Source of the DNA: Sutterella sp.
Lineage (GTDB): Bacteria; Pseudomonadota; Gammaproteobacteria; Burkholderiales; Burkholderiaceae_F
Direction of reading: 5' to 3'
DNA length: 64,000 nucleotides
Assembly: GCA_020025915.1 (NCBI GenBank)
Contig: JAHHRH010000005.1
Coordinates: 14,571-78,570, forward strand
Below are positions 7,670 through 16,844 of the stretch, one piece after another. The notes beneath the pieces are model-generated. The model saw only the letters and a list, made by a program, of their open reading frames with translations, made no database searches and was not told the DNA's origin. Position 1 is the stretch's first letter. Every line of letters starts with the position of its first letter. The position numbers and the translations under genes are program-made.

Positions 7670-10267
7670 TTAACTCGTCGCCTTTTCTACGTCGAACGTG
7701 AATCGACCGTCAGACACATTCACGTGGATCGTATCGCCAGGACCCGCACGACCTTCGAGCATTACCATCGCTAACGGATTTTCAACGTACTCTTGGATTG
7801 CACGCTTCAAGGGACGTGCACCATAGTGCGAATCGAATCCTACGTCAGAGAGCTTATCAAGCGCCGCATCGCTCACATCCAACTTGATATCCTGCGATGC
7901 AACACGCGCCTCTAAGAGCTTCAACTGGATCTTCGCAATACGACAAATGGCTTCGCCACCCAACGAGTTGAAGATCACGATTTCGTCGATACGGTTGATG
8001 AATTCAGGGCGGAAATGATCCTTCACTTCACTCATGACCGCAGCCTTCACGCTTTCGCGCGATTCGCCAATCATTTCCTGAATTTCGCTCGATCCTAAGT
8101 TCGACGTCATCACAATGACGGTGTTCTTAAAGTCAACTGTACGCCCCTGACCGTCAGTCATACGACCGTCGTCCAAGACCTGCAGTAACACGTTGAAAAC
8201 GTCCGGATGGGCTTTTTCAACTTCGTCGAGCAAAATCACGGCGTACGGATGACGACGCACAGCTTCAGTGAGGTAACCCCCTTCTTCATAGCCCACATAG
8301 CCCGGAGGCGCCCCAATGAGACGAGCGACGCTGTGCTTTTCCATGAATTCACTCATATCAATACGCACCATGGCGTCCTCTGTATCAAAGAGGAACTGCG
8401 CCAAAGCCTTCGTGAGTTCGGTCTTACCGACGCCTGTAGGCCCTAAGAACAAGAAGCTACCGTACGGACGGTTCGGATCCGAAAGCCCAGCGCGGCTACG
8501 CAGAATTGTTTCAGCAACACGACGCACCGCTTCGTCTTGGCCAATCACACGGTCACTGAGCGCTTCCTTCATATGAAGGAGCTTTTGACGTTCGCCTTCC
8601 ATCATCTTGGAGACCGGAATCCCCGTGGCACGGCTCACGACTTCAGCGATTTCTTCAGCCCCCACACTGGTACGCAAGAGTTTTGGCTTTTCAGCAGACT
8701 CATTCGACTCAGCGCTTTCGGCCTTCTTCAGACGTTCTTCGAGCTTAGGCAACACGGCATACTGAAGCTCAGCGAGCTTTTCGTACTGCGCTGTTCGACG
8801 ATACTCTTCCATCTGATGGCGCGTTCGGTCGATTTCATCGCGCACACTCTTGGCACCCAAGGCTTCGCTCTTTTCTTTTTTCCAGACTTCTTCAAGATCA
8901 GCGTATTCGCGAGACAACTTCGTGATTTCGTCTTCGATCGCTTGAAGGCGCTTCTTCGACGCATCGTCCGTTTCTTTTTTCATCGCTTCGCGTTCGATCT
9001 TTAACTGAATCAGTCGACGATCAAGTTTGTCGAGCGCTTCAGGCTTACTGTCGATTTCCATCTTGACGCGCGCAGCCGCTTCGTCGATCAAGTCAATGGC
9101 CTTATCGGGTAAGAAGCGATCCGTGATATAGCGGTTCGAGAGTTCAGCCGCAGCCACAATCGCAGGGTCCGTAATTTCAACCCCGTGATGCGCTTCATAG
9201 CGTTCCTGAAGACCACGCAAAATCGCGATCGTATCTTCTACGCTCGGCTCATCAATCAAAACCTTCTGGAAACGACGCTCAAGCGCAGCATCCTTTTCGA
9301 CATACTTGCGGTATTCGTCCAAAGTGGTTGCACCAATCACATGCAGTTCACCACGCGACAGCGCGGGTTTAAGCATGTTGCCAGCATCCATCGATCCCTC
9401 GGTCTTGCCAGCCCCCACCACCGTATGGAGTTCGTCAATAAAGAGGATGATATTGCCCGACTCTGCCGTCACTTCCTTCAAGAGCTTCTTAAGACGCTCT
9501 TCGAATTCACCACGATACTTGGCACCTGCGATGAGTCCTGCCATATCGAGCGAGAGCACACGTTTCCCACGTAAGCTATCAGGCACCTCGTTATTGACAA
9601 TACGCTGAGCCAAACCTTCGACCACAGCCGTCTTACCAACGCCAGGCTCACCGATCAATACGGGGTTATTTTTGCTACGACGCTGCAAAATCTGCATCGT
9701 GCGGCGAATTTCGTCGTCACGACCGATCACTGGGTCCAACTTCCCTTGGCGAGCGCGTTCGGTCAAATCCACCGTGTACTTTTTGAGGGCTTCACGCTGG
9801 TTTTCAGCATCGGGATTATCCGCCTTGTCGCCCCCACGCACAGTCGTGATCGCAGCCTCAATGGCGCTACGGGTGAGCCCCGCTTGCTTTGCTAAGCGAC
9901 CTGCTTCACTACGATCCTCAGTCAAAGCCAAGAGAAGTATTTCGGTCGAAATATATTCGTCGCCACGCTTCATGGCTTCTTTTTCGGTGAGGTTCAAAAG
10001 GCTAATGAGTTCGCGCGAAATTTGCACGTCGCCGCCCGTCCCGGAGACCTTGGGGAGACGTTCGACGGCGGCATTGATTTCGCGCGTTAGTGTTTGCACA
10101 TTGACGCCTGCACGTTCGAGAAGACTACGACTTGCTCCCTCACCATCCGCAAGGACGGCGGCGAGCAAATGCACTGGCTCAATGTACTGATTGTCATGAG
10201 CAAGCGCTTGAGACTGAGCTTCACCCAGTGCTTCTTGGAATTTTGTTGTTAACTTGTCTTGACGCAT
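7670..10267 (-). CDS. clpB: ATP-dependent disaggregase ClpB
   Basis: An 865-residue Hsp100 chaperone that, with DnaK, threads aggregated proteins through its hexamer in the cytoplasm. In order: N-terminal Clp repeats (residues 1-145); AAA1 with GEPGVGKTA; the coiled-coil middle domain (about 400-530) that marks ClpB rather than ClpA; AAA2 with GPTGVGKTE; and the C-terminal D2-small domain. I chose the ATG at 10265-10267 (MRQDKLTTKF) because AAGGA lies 7-8 bases upstream; an in-frame ATG 30 bases further up lacks this support and does not fit family length. A sigma-32 type promoter precedes it. Confidence 0.97.
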   Translation of the reverse strand: MRQDKLTTKFQEALGEAQSQALAHDNQYIEPVHLLAAVLADGEGASRSLLERAGVNVQTLTREINAAVERLPKVSGTGGDVQISRELISLLNLTEKEAMKRGDEYISTEILLLALTEDRSEAGRLAKQAGLTRSAIEAAITTVRGGDKADNPDAENQREALKKYTVDLTERARQGKLDPVIGRDDEIRRTMQILQRRSKNNPVLIGEPGVGKTAVVEGLAQRIVNNEVPDSLRGKRVLSLDMAGLIAGAKYRGEFEERLKKLLKEVTAESGNIILFIDELHTVVGAGKTEGSMDAGNMLKPALSRGELHVIGATTLDEYRKYVEKDAALERRFQKVLIDEPSVEDTIAILRGLQERYEAHHGVEITDPAIVAAAELSNRYITDRFLPDKAIDLIDEAAARVKMEIDSKPEALDKLDRRLIQLKIEREAMKKETDDASKKRLQAIEDEITKLSREYADLEEVWKKEKSEALGAKSVRDEIDRTRHQMEEYRRTAQYEKLAELQYAVLPKLEERLKKAESAESNESAEKPKLLRTSVGAEEIAEVVSRATGIPVSKMMEGERQKLLHMKEALSDRVIGQDEAVRRVAETILRSRAGLSDPNRPYGSFLFLGPTGVGKTELTKALAQFLFDTEDAMVRIDMSEFMEKHSVARLIGAPPGYVGYEEGGYLTEAVRRHPYAVILLDEVEKAHPDVFNVLLQVLDDGRMTDGQGRTVDFKNTVIVMTSNLGSSEIQEMIGESRESVKAAVMSEVKDHFRPEFINRIDEIVIFNSLGGEAICRIAKIQLKLLEARVASQDIKLDVSDAALDKLSDVGFDSHYGARPLKRAIQEYVENPLAMVMLEGRAGPGDTIHVNVSDGRFTFDVEKATS

Positions 10268-10319
10268 GTGTTGTTCCTTCTTACGGATGACACGCATCCG
10301 TTCATTGATGTCTCTTCGT

Positions 10320-10347
10320 ATATGGGGATCAACACGTGCTTTTCAAC
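10320..10347 (-). promoter_or_regulatory. Heat-shock (sigma-32/RpoH) promoter of clpB
   Basis: Read on the minus strand, TTGAAA (10346-10341) is followed after 13 bases by CCCCATAT (10327-10320), a close match to the RpoH consensus (CTTGAAA, 13-15 bases, CCCCATnT). It lies about 55 bases upstream of the clpB start, as expected for this heat-shock gene. Confidence 0.87.
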
Positions 10348-10424
10348 CTTGCAAAAGATTGAAGTTGCTACAGAGTTTTACAGACTTGATGTGTGCTGTG
10401 AGAGCGTGGCGTTTTTGTGTCTAT

Positions 10425-10823
10425 TTATGTTAAAAGCGCCCTCATCCACCGCCAACCTAGCCACGTACCCATCAATGAACACGTCACATGGGTGACGATA
10501 TGGCACCCTGCTTGCAAGAAGCGTCCCGCTTCGATGAACGTAAAAGCCTCAGCAGAGAAGGTTGAAAAAGTGGTAAGGCCACCCAAAAACCCTGTCACTA
10601 TAAAGAGACGTACAGCGGGTGGGATATCTGGCGTCGCTGCTGTCCAGGCAAGTACCAGACCGATCAAAAAGCCGCCTAAGGCATTCGCCACAAGAGTCCC
10701 CATAGGCATCCAAGTCGTCATGGGATTGAGCGCGTAGGAGAGCATCCAACGACAAACGGCACCGAGCGCCGCGCCGGTGCCGACTGCCAAGAGAACGAGC
10801 CAAATTGGGCCGTCCTTCGTCAT
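10425..10823 (-). CDS. crcB: Fluoride channel CrcB/Fluc
   Basis: A 132-residue, four-helix membrane protein that exports fluoride as an antiparallel dimer. Signature parts are GAxxRW near residue 20, the Asn of NALGG in helix 2, and GFLGGLTTFSTF in helix 3, which holds the phenylalanines of the ion path and the central sodium site. Its start overlaps the end of moaE by 4 bases, so it is translated as the last gene of the molybdenum operon, an unusual partner. I saw no fluoride riboswitch in front of it. Confidence 0.93.
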   Translation of the reverse strand: MTKDGPIWLVLLAVGTGAALGAVCRWMLSYALNPMTTWMPMGTLVANALGGFLIGLVLAWTAATPDIPPAVRLFIVTGFLGGLTTFSTFSAEAFTFIEAGRFLQAGCHIVTHVTCSLMGTWLGWRWMRALLT

Positions 10824-11284
10824 ACTTCACCCCAACGGGCTTTGGCTTCTTCGTCGCTTTCGCGCGCATCCACCCAATGGTCGCCCTCAGGGGTGCGTTC
10901 TTTTTTCCAGAAAGGCGCTTCAGTTTTGAGCCAGTCCATGATGAATTCGCAGGCCTCAAAAGCTTCTTTTCGATGCGCCGACGTAACCACGACGAGCACG
11001 ATATGTTCGCCTACAGCCATCGACCCCACACGATGAATCACAGTCACATCACACACATTCCAACGCGCTCTCGCTCGATCCACAATACCTGCCAAGGCTT
11101 TTTCGGTCATCGCGGGGTAGTGTTCGAGGGTTAAATGAGTCACATTGGCACCATCATTATGATTTCGCACCACACCCACGAAACTCGCCACACCACCCGC
11201 TTCGGGACTCTGTGCGATCAAGGCATCAATTTCTTGACCCGGGTCGAAGTCTTCTTCGCTCACGCGAATTTTGGTGATACCCAT
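10820..11284 (-). CDS. moaE: Molybdopterin synthase catalytic (large) subunit
   Basis: A 154-residue protein that, with thiocarboxylated MoaD, inserts two sulfurs into cyclic pyranopterin monophosphate. The GxVR segment, HRVG and the Lys-rich active-site region (HRKEAFEAC, then FWKKE) are present. The start was set at 11284 (MGITKIRV): this ATG is one base after the moaD stop, while an upstream in-frame ATG would overlap moaD by 44 bases. Confidence 0.94.
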   Translation of the reverse strand: MGITKIRVSEEDFDPGQEIDALIAQSPEAGGVASFVGVVRNHNDGANVTHLTLEHYPAMTEKALAGIVDRARARWNVCDVTVIHRVGSMAVGEHIVLVVVTSAHRKEAFEACEFIMDWLKTEAPFWKKERTPEGDHWVDARESDEEAKARWGEV

Positions 11285-11285
11285 C

Positions 11286-11543
11286 CTAGCCCCCTGTGAC
11301 CGGTGGGAAGAACGCGACTTCGTCACCATCCTTGATCGAATCCTCAGGATCAGCCATTTCTTGGTTCACCGCCGCACGAATGCGACGCTGATTACCGAGT
11401 GCCGTCGCCCACGGTTCACCACGAGATCGCAACCAGTCACGCAACGCGCCCGTTGTCGTCACATCATCAGGGACTTCCGGCGTTTCTTCAGCCATACCCA
11501 TAGCATCGCGCAAGAGCGCAAAATATAAAATTCGAATCTTCAT
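11286..11543 (-). CDS. moaD: Molybdopterin synthase sulfur-carrier (small) subunit
   Basis: An 85-residue ubiquitin-fold protein ending in VTGG. The C-terminal Gly-Gly is adenylated and thiocarboxylated before sulfur is handed to the MoaE active site. Size and ending are typical. It lies between moeA (6-base gap) and moaE (1-base gap) in a tightly packed operon. Confidence 0.94.
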   Translation of the reverse strand: MKIRILYFALLRDAMGMAEETPEVPDDVTTTGALRDWLRSRGEPWATALGNQRRIRAAVNQEMADPEDSIKDGDEVAFFPPVTGG

Positions 11544-11549
11544 AATAAT

Positions 11550-12755
11550 TTAGGCAAAGAACTGGCAGAAGGGATAGTAGTTGACCATATCGCCTCGAGC
11601 GATCGTACCGCCCACCGGGATATCAACCAAACCGTCGCCCCAAGCGCAAGATGAGAGCACCTGAGAGTTTTGCGTGGGATAGATATCTAAACCACCGTCA
11701 TTATTGCGGCGCACGCGGACAAACTCTTGACGTTCGCCTGGCTTTGTCCATTCAAAGTCTGCACGCACAGCCATGGGCTTCACATCGATATCGGTCAAAC
11801 CCATCGTGCGAAGGAGATAGGGGCGCGCCATCATCAAGAAGACCACAAAGCCTGCAACGGGATTGCCTGGACAACCAATAAAGGGCACACCGCGCACTTC
11901 ACCAAAGGCCAACGGCTTACCGGGCTTCAAGCGTACACGCCACACATTGAGTGAGCCCAAAGCTTCAACAGCGGGCTTGATATGGTCTTCTTCACCCACA
12001 CTCATGCCACCCGTCGTTAAAATCACATCGGCCGAACCCGCCGCACGTTCAAAGGCTTCAATCGTAGCCTCTAAAGTATCTGGGACATTACCCAAATCCA
12101 GTGCTTCGCAGCCGAGCTCTTGTAACAAGCTACGAATCATGAAGCGGTTGGAGTTATAGATACCCCCCGGAGGCAACGGTTCGCCAGGCTGCACCAATTC
12201 GTCACCCGCAAAGAAAATGCCTACGCGCAAACGACGATAGACCTTGACGTAAGCGCGACCAATCGAAGCCACCATACCGATGGCAGCGGGCGTCAAACGA
12301 TCGCCCTTTTTCATGACCACGCTACCTTGCTTCACGTCAGAACCACGACGACGCACCCACGCCCCTTCACGAACCGCTTTCGTAAAGCGAATCCCTTCTG
12401 GCGTCACTTCAACATCCTCTTGCGGGACGATCGTATCAGCACCATCAGGCATCGGCGCACCCGTAAAGATACGCGCCACCGACCCTTCTTCTAAAGCGCC
12501 GCCCACTTCACCAGCGGCAATACGCGCTGAAACGGGTAACGTCACTGGCTTCTCTTCTGAGGCGCCAGCGAGTTCAGCCGCACGGACGGCATAGCCGTCC
12601 ATCTGAGAATTGTCCCAACCAGGCACCGCGATCGGGCTCACAATATCTTCAGCGAGCACACGATGCGTGGAATAAAGAAGAGGAACCGTTTCCAGTCCCT
12701 CCACTGGTGTCGCCTTTTCAAGAAGACGACTTAGCGCTTCAGCGTAAGTGATCAT
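11550..12755 (-). CDS. moeA: Molybdopterin molybdenumtransferase
   Basis: A 401-residue enzyme that inserts molybdate into adenylylated molybdopterin. The N-terminal MoeA domain has the DNSQMDGYAVR region near residue 50. The MPT-binding domain carries TTGGMSVGEEDH (about 240-255) and the GNPVAGFV loop (about 290-300). The C-terminal small beta domain is complete. It overlaps mobB by 4 bases and is followed by moaD. Confidence 0.96.
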   Translation of the reverse strand: MITYAEALSRLLEKATPVEGLETVPLLYSTHRVLAEDIVSPIAVPGWDNSQMDGYAVRAAELAGASEEKPVTLPVSARIAAGEVGGALEEGSVARIFTGAPMPDGADTIVPQEDVEVTPEGIRFTKAVREGAWVRRRGSDVKQGSVVMKKGDRLTPAAIGMVASIGRAYVKVYRRLRVGIFFAGDELVQPGEPLPPGGIYNSNRFMIRSLLQELGCEALDLGNVPDTLEATIEAFERAAGSADVILTTGGMSVGEEDHIKPAVEALGSLNVWRVRLKPGKPLAFGEVRGVPFIGCPGNPVAGFVVFLMMARPYLLRTMGLTDIDVKPMAVRADFEWTKPGERQEFVRVRRNNDGGLDIYPTQNSQVLSSCAWGDGLVDIPVGGTIARGDMVNYYPFCQFFA

Positions 12756-13243
12756 AAAGACTCAATAAAATCTGCTACAGCTTCAATATCGTTAATGTCG
12801 AGTCGAGGGACGCTCACACCAGGCTCATCCCAGTCCGTCGCGACCGCCACCACATCGTCATGCGTGGCGGCAAGGAGCGGTTGAGACTTCGAACACGACG
12901 CTCGTCGAACTTCAATTTTAGGGAATGCGCCTTCGTTTTTAAAGCCTTCCACCAAAATGATATCGACCGCCTCTAACTTCTGAAGCAACGCGTCCACCGA
13001 GGCTTGTTGCGGTGTCTCGACCAACATCGCCCAACGCGCATCGGTACGCACAATAACTTGGCTGACGCCAGCCTCACGGTAGCGCCAGCTGTCTTTACCC
13101 GGCTTATCCATATCAAAGCCGTGATGCGCATCTTTGAGCGCGGCAACACGAAAGCCGCGACGTGTTAATGACGCCGCGACTTGTGTCGCCAGGGTGGTTT
13201 TTCCGCTACCAGAAAAACCAATAAACCCCACGGTTTTAGGCAT
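12752..13243 (-). CDS. mobB: Molybdopterin-guanine dinucleotide biosynthesis GTP-binding adaptor
   Basis: A 163-residue P-loop protein with GFSGSGKTT near residue 8. MobB binds GTP and is thought to assist MobA in attaching GMP to molybdopterin. It overlaps thrC by 8 bases and moeA by 4 bases, so translation is coupled on both sides. mobA is not in the window. Confidence 0.92.
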   Translation of the reverse strand: MPKTVGFIGFSGSGKTTLATQVAASLTRRGFRVAALKDAHHGFDMDKPGKDSWRYREAGVSQVIVRTDARWAMLVETPQQASVDALLQKLEAVDIILVEGFKNEGAFPKIEVRRASCSKSQPLLAATHDDVVAVATDWDEPGVSVPRLDINDIEAVADFIESL

Positions 13244-14672
13244 TCCCTACCCCAGTCATGCGATCAATTTCTTCGCGCACCGCAGCGCTACAAGCAGGCA
13301 ACTGCACTTTGCGCTGAGGACGATCAAAAACGTCAGCAAAATCTTCGGGCGGCGGCACCACATGACCCGTCGCCTGTTTGACCATGCGCGGGAACTTCAC
13401 AGGCTGTACCGTTTCCACACAAAGAGTCTTGACACCAACCGGGTGGAGATAGATACCCGAGAAGAGCGCGTCAGCCGTGTGCGGGTCCACATACGTATCG
13501 TATTCAAGATGCATCTGCTCGATGACTTCAAGACGATTCGGATGGTTGGACGAGCCAGACACCACACCGCTCATACGAACCTTGCGGAATTCTTCTGCCG
13601 TCAACGTAAATTCACCCTTCGTTACCAAGTCATGCGCAAGCGCTTTCACGCGTTCGCCATCACGCCCCAGCACGTCAAAAAGGAAGCGCTCGAAGCTCGC
13701 AGCACGAGAAATGTCGGTCGAAGGCGATGACGTCGCAATCGTTTCGTTCGAGGGCTTCGGCGCATAGCGACCCGTACGCAAGAATTCGTCCATCGCATCG
13801 TTTTCATTCGTGCACACAATGAGACGCATCACAGGGAGTCCCATCTGCTTAGCTACCCAGCAGGCATACGCATTACCGAAGTTGCCACCAGGCACCGCAA
13901 AGACCACTTCTTCACCCACATACTGCACAGCCTTCAAGTAGCCATAGAAGTAGTAGACAATCTGCGCCACAATACGCGCCCAAAGCACTGAGTTAATCGC
14001 ACCCAGGCCTCGCGACTGAGCGTATTCTCGATCTTCCAAAATCGAACGCACAATATCCTGGCATTCGTCGAACGTGCCATTGATTTCGATATTCTCAACG
14101 TTCTCGTCTTGGTTTGAATAGAGTTGTGCAGCCTGGAACTGGCTCATGCGATCCTTCGGCGACAACATGATGACGCGGATATTCTTGTGACCACCAAAAG
14201 CAGCTTCAGCCGAGGCGCCCATGTCCCCCGTCGTGGCGCCCAAAAGGGTGCGAGGACGACCAGAAGCGAACTTCGCATCAAAGAGACTGGCCAAGAACTG
14301 CATCGCGATGTCGTCAAAGGCTAAAGACGGACCGTTAGACAATTCCAAAAGCCCCACATGGTCGTGGAGCCACTTGAGCGTTACAACTTCATCATTGTCA
14401 AACAAGTGACGCGTGTGAACGAAATTATTTGGCTGATAGGTTTCACAACAAATACGCCACAACTCGGTCTTATCGATTTCTTCCGCAAAAAGTCGAATCA
14501 CCTCAAAAGCCAATGAGGCATACGAAAGTCCACGCCAGGTCTGAAGCGTATGCGCATCGACCTTAGGGAATTGCGCAGGGACATACAGTCCACCGTCAGC
14601 AGCATAACCTTCGAACAGAATGTCACTGAACGAAAGGCTCGTTCCCTGACCGCGGGTAGAAATATATTTCAT
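13236..14672 (-). CDS. thrC: Threonine synthase homologue lacking the PLP lysine
   Basis: A 478-residue protein homologous to ThrC over its whole length (N-terminal KYISTRG; VPGGNFGNAYA, TNENDAMDEFLRTG and SSPSTDISRAASFERFLFD in order). Threonine synthase converts O-phosphohomoserine to threonine with PLP bound to a Lys in a GPTLAFKD-type motif. Here the motif reads NGPSLAFDDIAMQF, with Asp120 (codon 14313-14315) in place of that Lys, and the usual SGDTGSA loop reads TGDMGASA. Ordinary catalysis is therefore doubtful. The start was set at 14672: AAGGAGG lies 5 bases upstream, whereas an upstream ATG would place the ribosome site inside the gene. It is the first gene of the molybdenum operon, a usual place for thrC in Burkholderiales. 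It may be a diverged paralogue or a pseudo-enzyme. Confidence 0.82.
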   Translation of the reverse strand: MKYISTRGQGTSLSFSDILFEGYAADGGLYVPAQFPKVDAHTLQTWRGLSYASLAFEVIRLFAEEIDKTELWRICCETYQPNNFVHTRHLFDNDEVVTLKWLHDHVGLLELSNGPSLAFDDIAMQFLASLFDAKFASGRPRTLLGATTGDMGASAEAAFGGHKNIRVIMLSPKDRMSQFQAAQLYSNQDENVENIEINGTFDECQDIVRSILEDREYAQSRGLGAINSVLWARIVAQIVYYFYGYLKAVQYVGEEVVFAVPGGNFGNAYACWVAKQMGLPVMRLIVCTNENDAMDEFLRTGRYAPKPSNETIATSSPSTDISRAASFERFLFDVLGRDGERVKALAHDLVTKGEFTLTAEEFRKVRMSGVVSGSSNHPNRLEVIEQMHLEYDTYVDPHTADALFSGIYLHPVGVKTLCVETVQPVKFPRMVKQATGHVVPPPEDFADVFDRPQRKVQLPACSAAVREEIDRMTGVGNA

Positions 14673-14941
14673 GCAACCTCCTTCAATCAAAGGGGGAAAT
14701 TAGTGATGTCGCTTCCATTGAGCGACGATAAAGTCATACTACCCGAAAATAATTCTCAATAAGCTTCATATCGCGAAAAATAAGGGGTTACTAGACTTTA
14801 GACCTATAACGAAATGATGACACTTTTTTGAAAAGATGGGCTAATCAAGGACTTTCTTTTGATGGATTGATCATTTGAGTCATACACGTTCAACAATCAA
14901 CCTCTACAATGAACTCAACACACATGACATAGAGGTGAGCC

Positions 14942-16777
14942 ATGCCGCTACCCAAACAACCAACAAAGCGTGGTGACTTATTGTCGGACTATGGTCCCGA
15001 AGTCACTGACATCCCCGTAACGCCCAAGAAGGCCATTGCCACGAAGAAAAAGGCATTAACGAAGACGACTGACGTATCAACCACCGACGTTGACGTGGTT
15101 ACATTGCCTTCTAGCAAAACAGAAGCATCAAAGCCCACGGCCGAAACGAAACTCAAAACTGCGACAAAGAAAACGACGAAAGCAACCCAACCTTCGACGC
15201 GTAAAACAAAAGCCGCTGAGGACGTGGTCGTTGCAGCAACCAAGGTTGCAAAGCCTAAACGTACACGCAAGGCGACTCAGCCTGAAGCGCCTATTGAAGC
15301 ACTGTCTGACGCTCTCGTCACGTCGACCGAAGCGCCAACTCCGAAAGAAGATATTAAGTCGTCACCTCGTCGTGGTCGTGCTGCGACGCCAAGCAACAAG
15401 CGTAAACTCTTTGTCCTTGATACCAACGTACTGATTCACGATCCGTTAAGTATCTTCCGCTTTGCCGAGCACGATGTCTTCTTACCGATGACGGTCCTTG
15501 AAGAACTCGACAATCATAAAAAAGGCACGAGCGACGTTGCCCGTAATGCGCGTACCGTCAGTCGTAATCTCGACCAACTCATGGAGTTGCACGGTACGGA
15601 TCTCACAGAAGGCGTCCCTCTCAATTTATTAGGCAATAAAGAAGCCACAGGGCGTCTCTTCTTTGAAACGCGTACGATCACCGCCCCGATTCCCGATGCG
15701 CTACCCACCTTCAAGGGTGACAATCGCATTCTGGCTGTCGTCAAGGGGGTCGAGGTCGCCTTCCCTCACCTTGCGGTCGTGTTAGTCAGTAAAGACATTA
15801 ACATGCGTATCAAGGCAACGACCTTGAGCATCCCAGCTGAAGATTATCTTTCGGACAAGGTGCTCGACGACACCGATATGCTCTACACCGGTCGGATGGT
15901 ATTGCCTAAAGACTTTTGGGCGCAGTGCGACCAAAATCTCAAGTCGTGGCAGGACGATGGCACGACCTACTATCGCTTTGAAGCGCTCGACGCACATCGC
16001 TATATCGTGAATATGTGTCTCACGATTGAAGGTGATCCTGACTTTATGGCGATTGTCACGAGTGTAGAAGATCGACTCGTCACCATTCGTTTGTTGCGCG
16101 ACTATCGCTCGCGTCTCAAGGTTTGGGGCATTCATGCACGTAACGCCGAACAAAACATGGCGCTCAACCTCTTGACAGACCCTGAGATTGACTTCGTCAC
16201 ACTTTTAGGTCAAGCCGGCACTGGTAAAACCTTGATGACACTTGCAGCGGCACTCACGCAAACGATTGACGAACGCCGTTTCTCTGAAATCATCGTCACT
16301 CGTGCTACAGTCAGCGTAGGTGAAGACATTGGTTTCTTACCTGGCACCGAAGAAGAAAAGATGGCACCTTGGATGGGCGCGCTTGAAGACAATCTTGAAG
16401 TGCTTCATCGCTCTGAAGGTAACACTGGTGGCGAGTGGGGGCGTCAAGCCACTTTAGATCTGATCAAAGCACGCATCCGTGTCAAATCAATGAGCTTTAT
16501 GCGTGGCCGTACCTTCTTAAAGAAGTTCGTGATTATCGATGAAGCCCAAAACTTGAGCCCGAAGCAAATGAAGACCCTCATCACGCGTGCGGGTCCAGGC
16601 ACCAAGATTGTTTGCTTAGGCAATATTGCGCAGATCGACACGCCTTATCTGACAGAAGGCAGTTCTGGACTTACCTATGTCGTTGAACGCTTCCAAGGAT
16701 GGCCACATGCAGCAACGATTACACTGACCCGAGGGGAACGCTCTCGCCTAGCGGATTTTGCTACGGAAGTGTTGTAA
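14942..16777 (+). CDS. phoH: PIN-PhoH ATPase with a basic low-complexity N-terminus
   Basis: A 611-residue protein. Residues 1-155 are a Lys/Thr/Ala/Pro-rich, probably disordered tail with KPKRTRKA-like basic motifs, similar in style to histone-H1-like bacterial tails. A PIN nuclease-type domain follows (LDTNVLIHDP near 160, with later acidic residues), then a PhoH P-loop ATPase (GQAGTGKTL near 425, Walker B VIIDEAQN near 530). PIN-PhoH proteins are linked to RNA unwinding and decay. The start has GAGGTGAGCC before ATG. It is the last gene before the CRISPR region, on the same strand as the tracrRNA. Confidence 0.92.
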   Translation: MPLPKQPTKRGDLLSDYGPEVTDIPVTPKKAIATKKKALTKTTDVSTTDVDVVTLPSSKTEASKPTAETKLKTATKKTTKATQPSTRKTKAAEDVVVAATKVAKPKRTRKATQPEAPIEALSDALVTSTEAPTPKEDIKSSPRRGRAATPSNKRKLFVLDTNVLIHDPLSIFRFAEHDVFLPMTVLEELDNHKKGTSDVARNARTVSRNLDQLMELHGTDLTEGVPLNLLGNKEATGRLFFETRTITAPIPDALPTFKGDNRILAVVKGVEVAFPHLAVVLVSKDINMRIKATTLSIPAEDYLSDKVLDDTDMLYTGRMVLPKDFWAQCDQNLKSWQDDGTTYYRFEALDAHRYIVNMCLTIEGDPDFMAIVTSVEDRLVTIRLLRDYRSRLKVWGIHARNAEQNMALNLLTDPEIDFVTLLGQAGTGKTLMTLAAALTQTIDERRFSEIIVTRATVSVGEDIGFLPGTEEEKMAPWMGALEDNLEVLHRSEGNTGGEWGRQATLDLIKARIRVKSMSFMRGRTFLKKFVIIDEAQNLSPKQMKTLITRAGPGTKIVCLGNIAQIDTPYLTEGSSGLTYVVERFQGWPHAATITLTRGERSRLADFATEVL

Positions 16778-16809
16778 AACTACAATTCCCTTGCCACAAA
16801 AAATGAAAC

Positions 16810-16838
16810 TTGATTTTTATCGCTCTATAGACTAATAT
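16810..16838 (+). promoter_or_regulatory. Promoter of the tracrRNA
   Basis: TTGATT (16810-16815) and TAATAT (16833-16838) are separated by exactly 17 bases, a good sigma-70 match. The predicted start, about 16845, falls at the first bases of the anti-repeat, which supports both calls. Confidence 0.82.
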
Positions 16839-16844
16839 GCTAGT

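Noticed and set aside
10268..10297. Upstream ATG for clpB
   Set aside because: No ribosome site, and the downstream ATG has AAGGA at the right distance and matches the family start.
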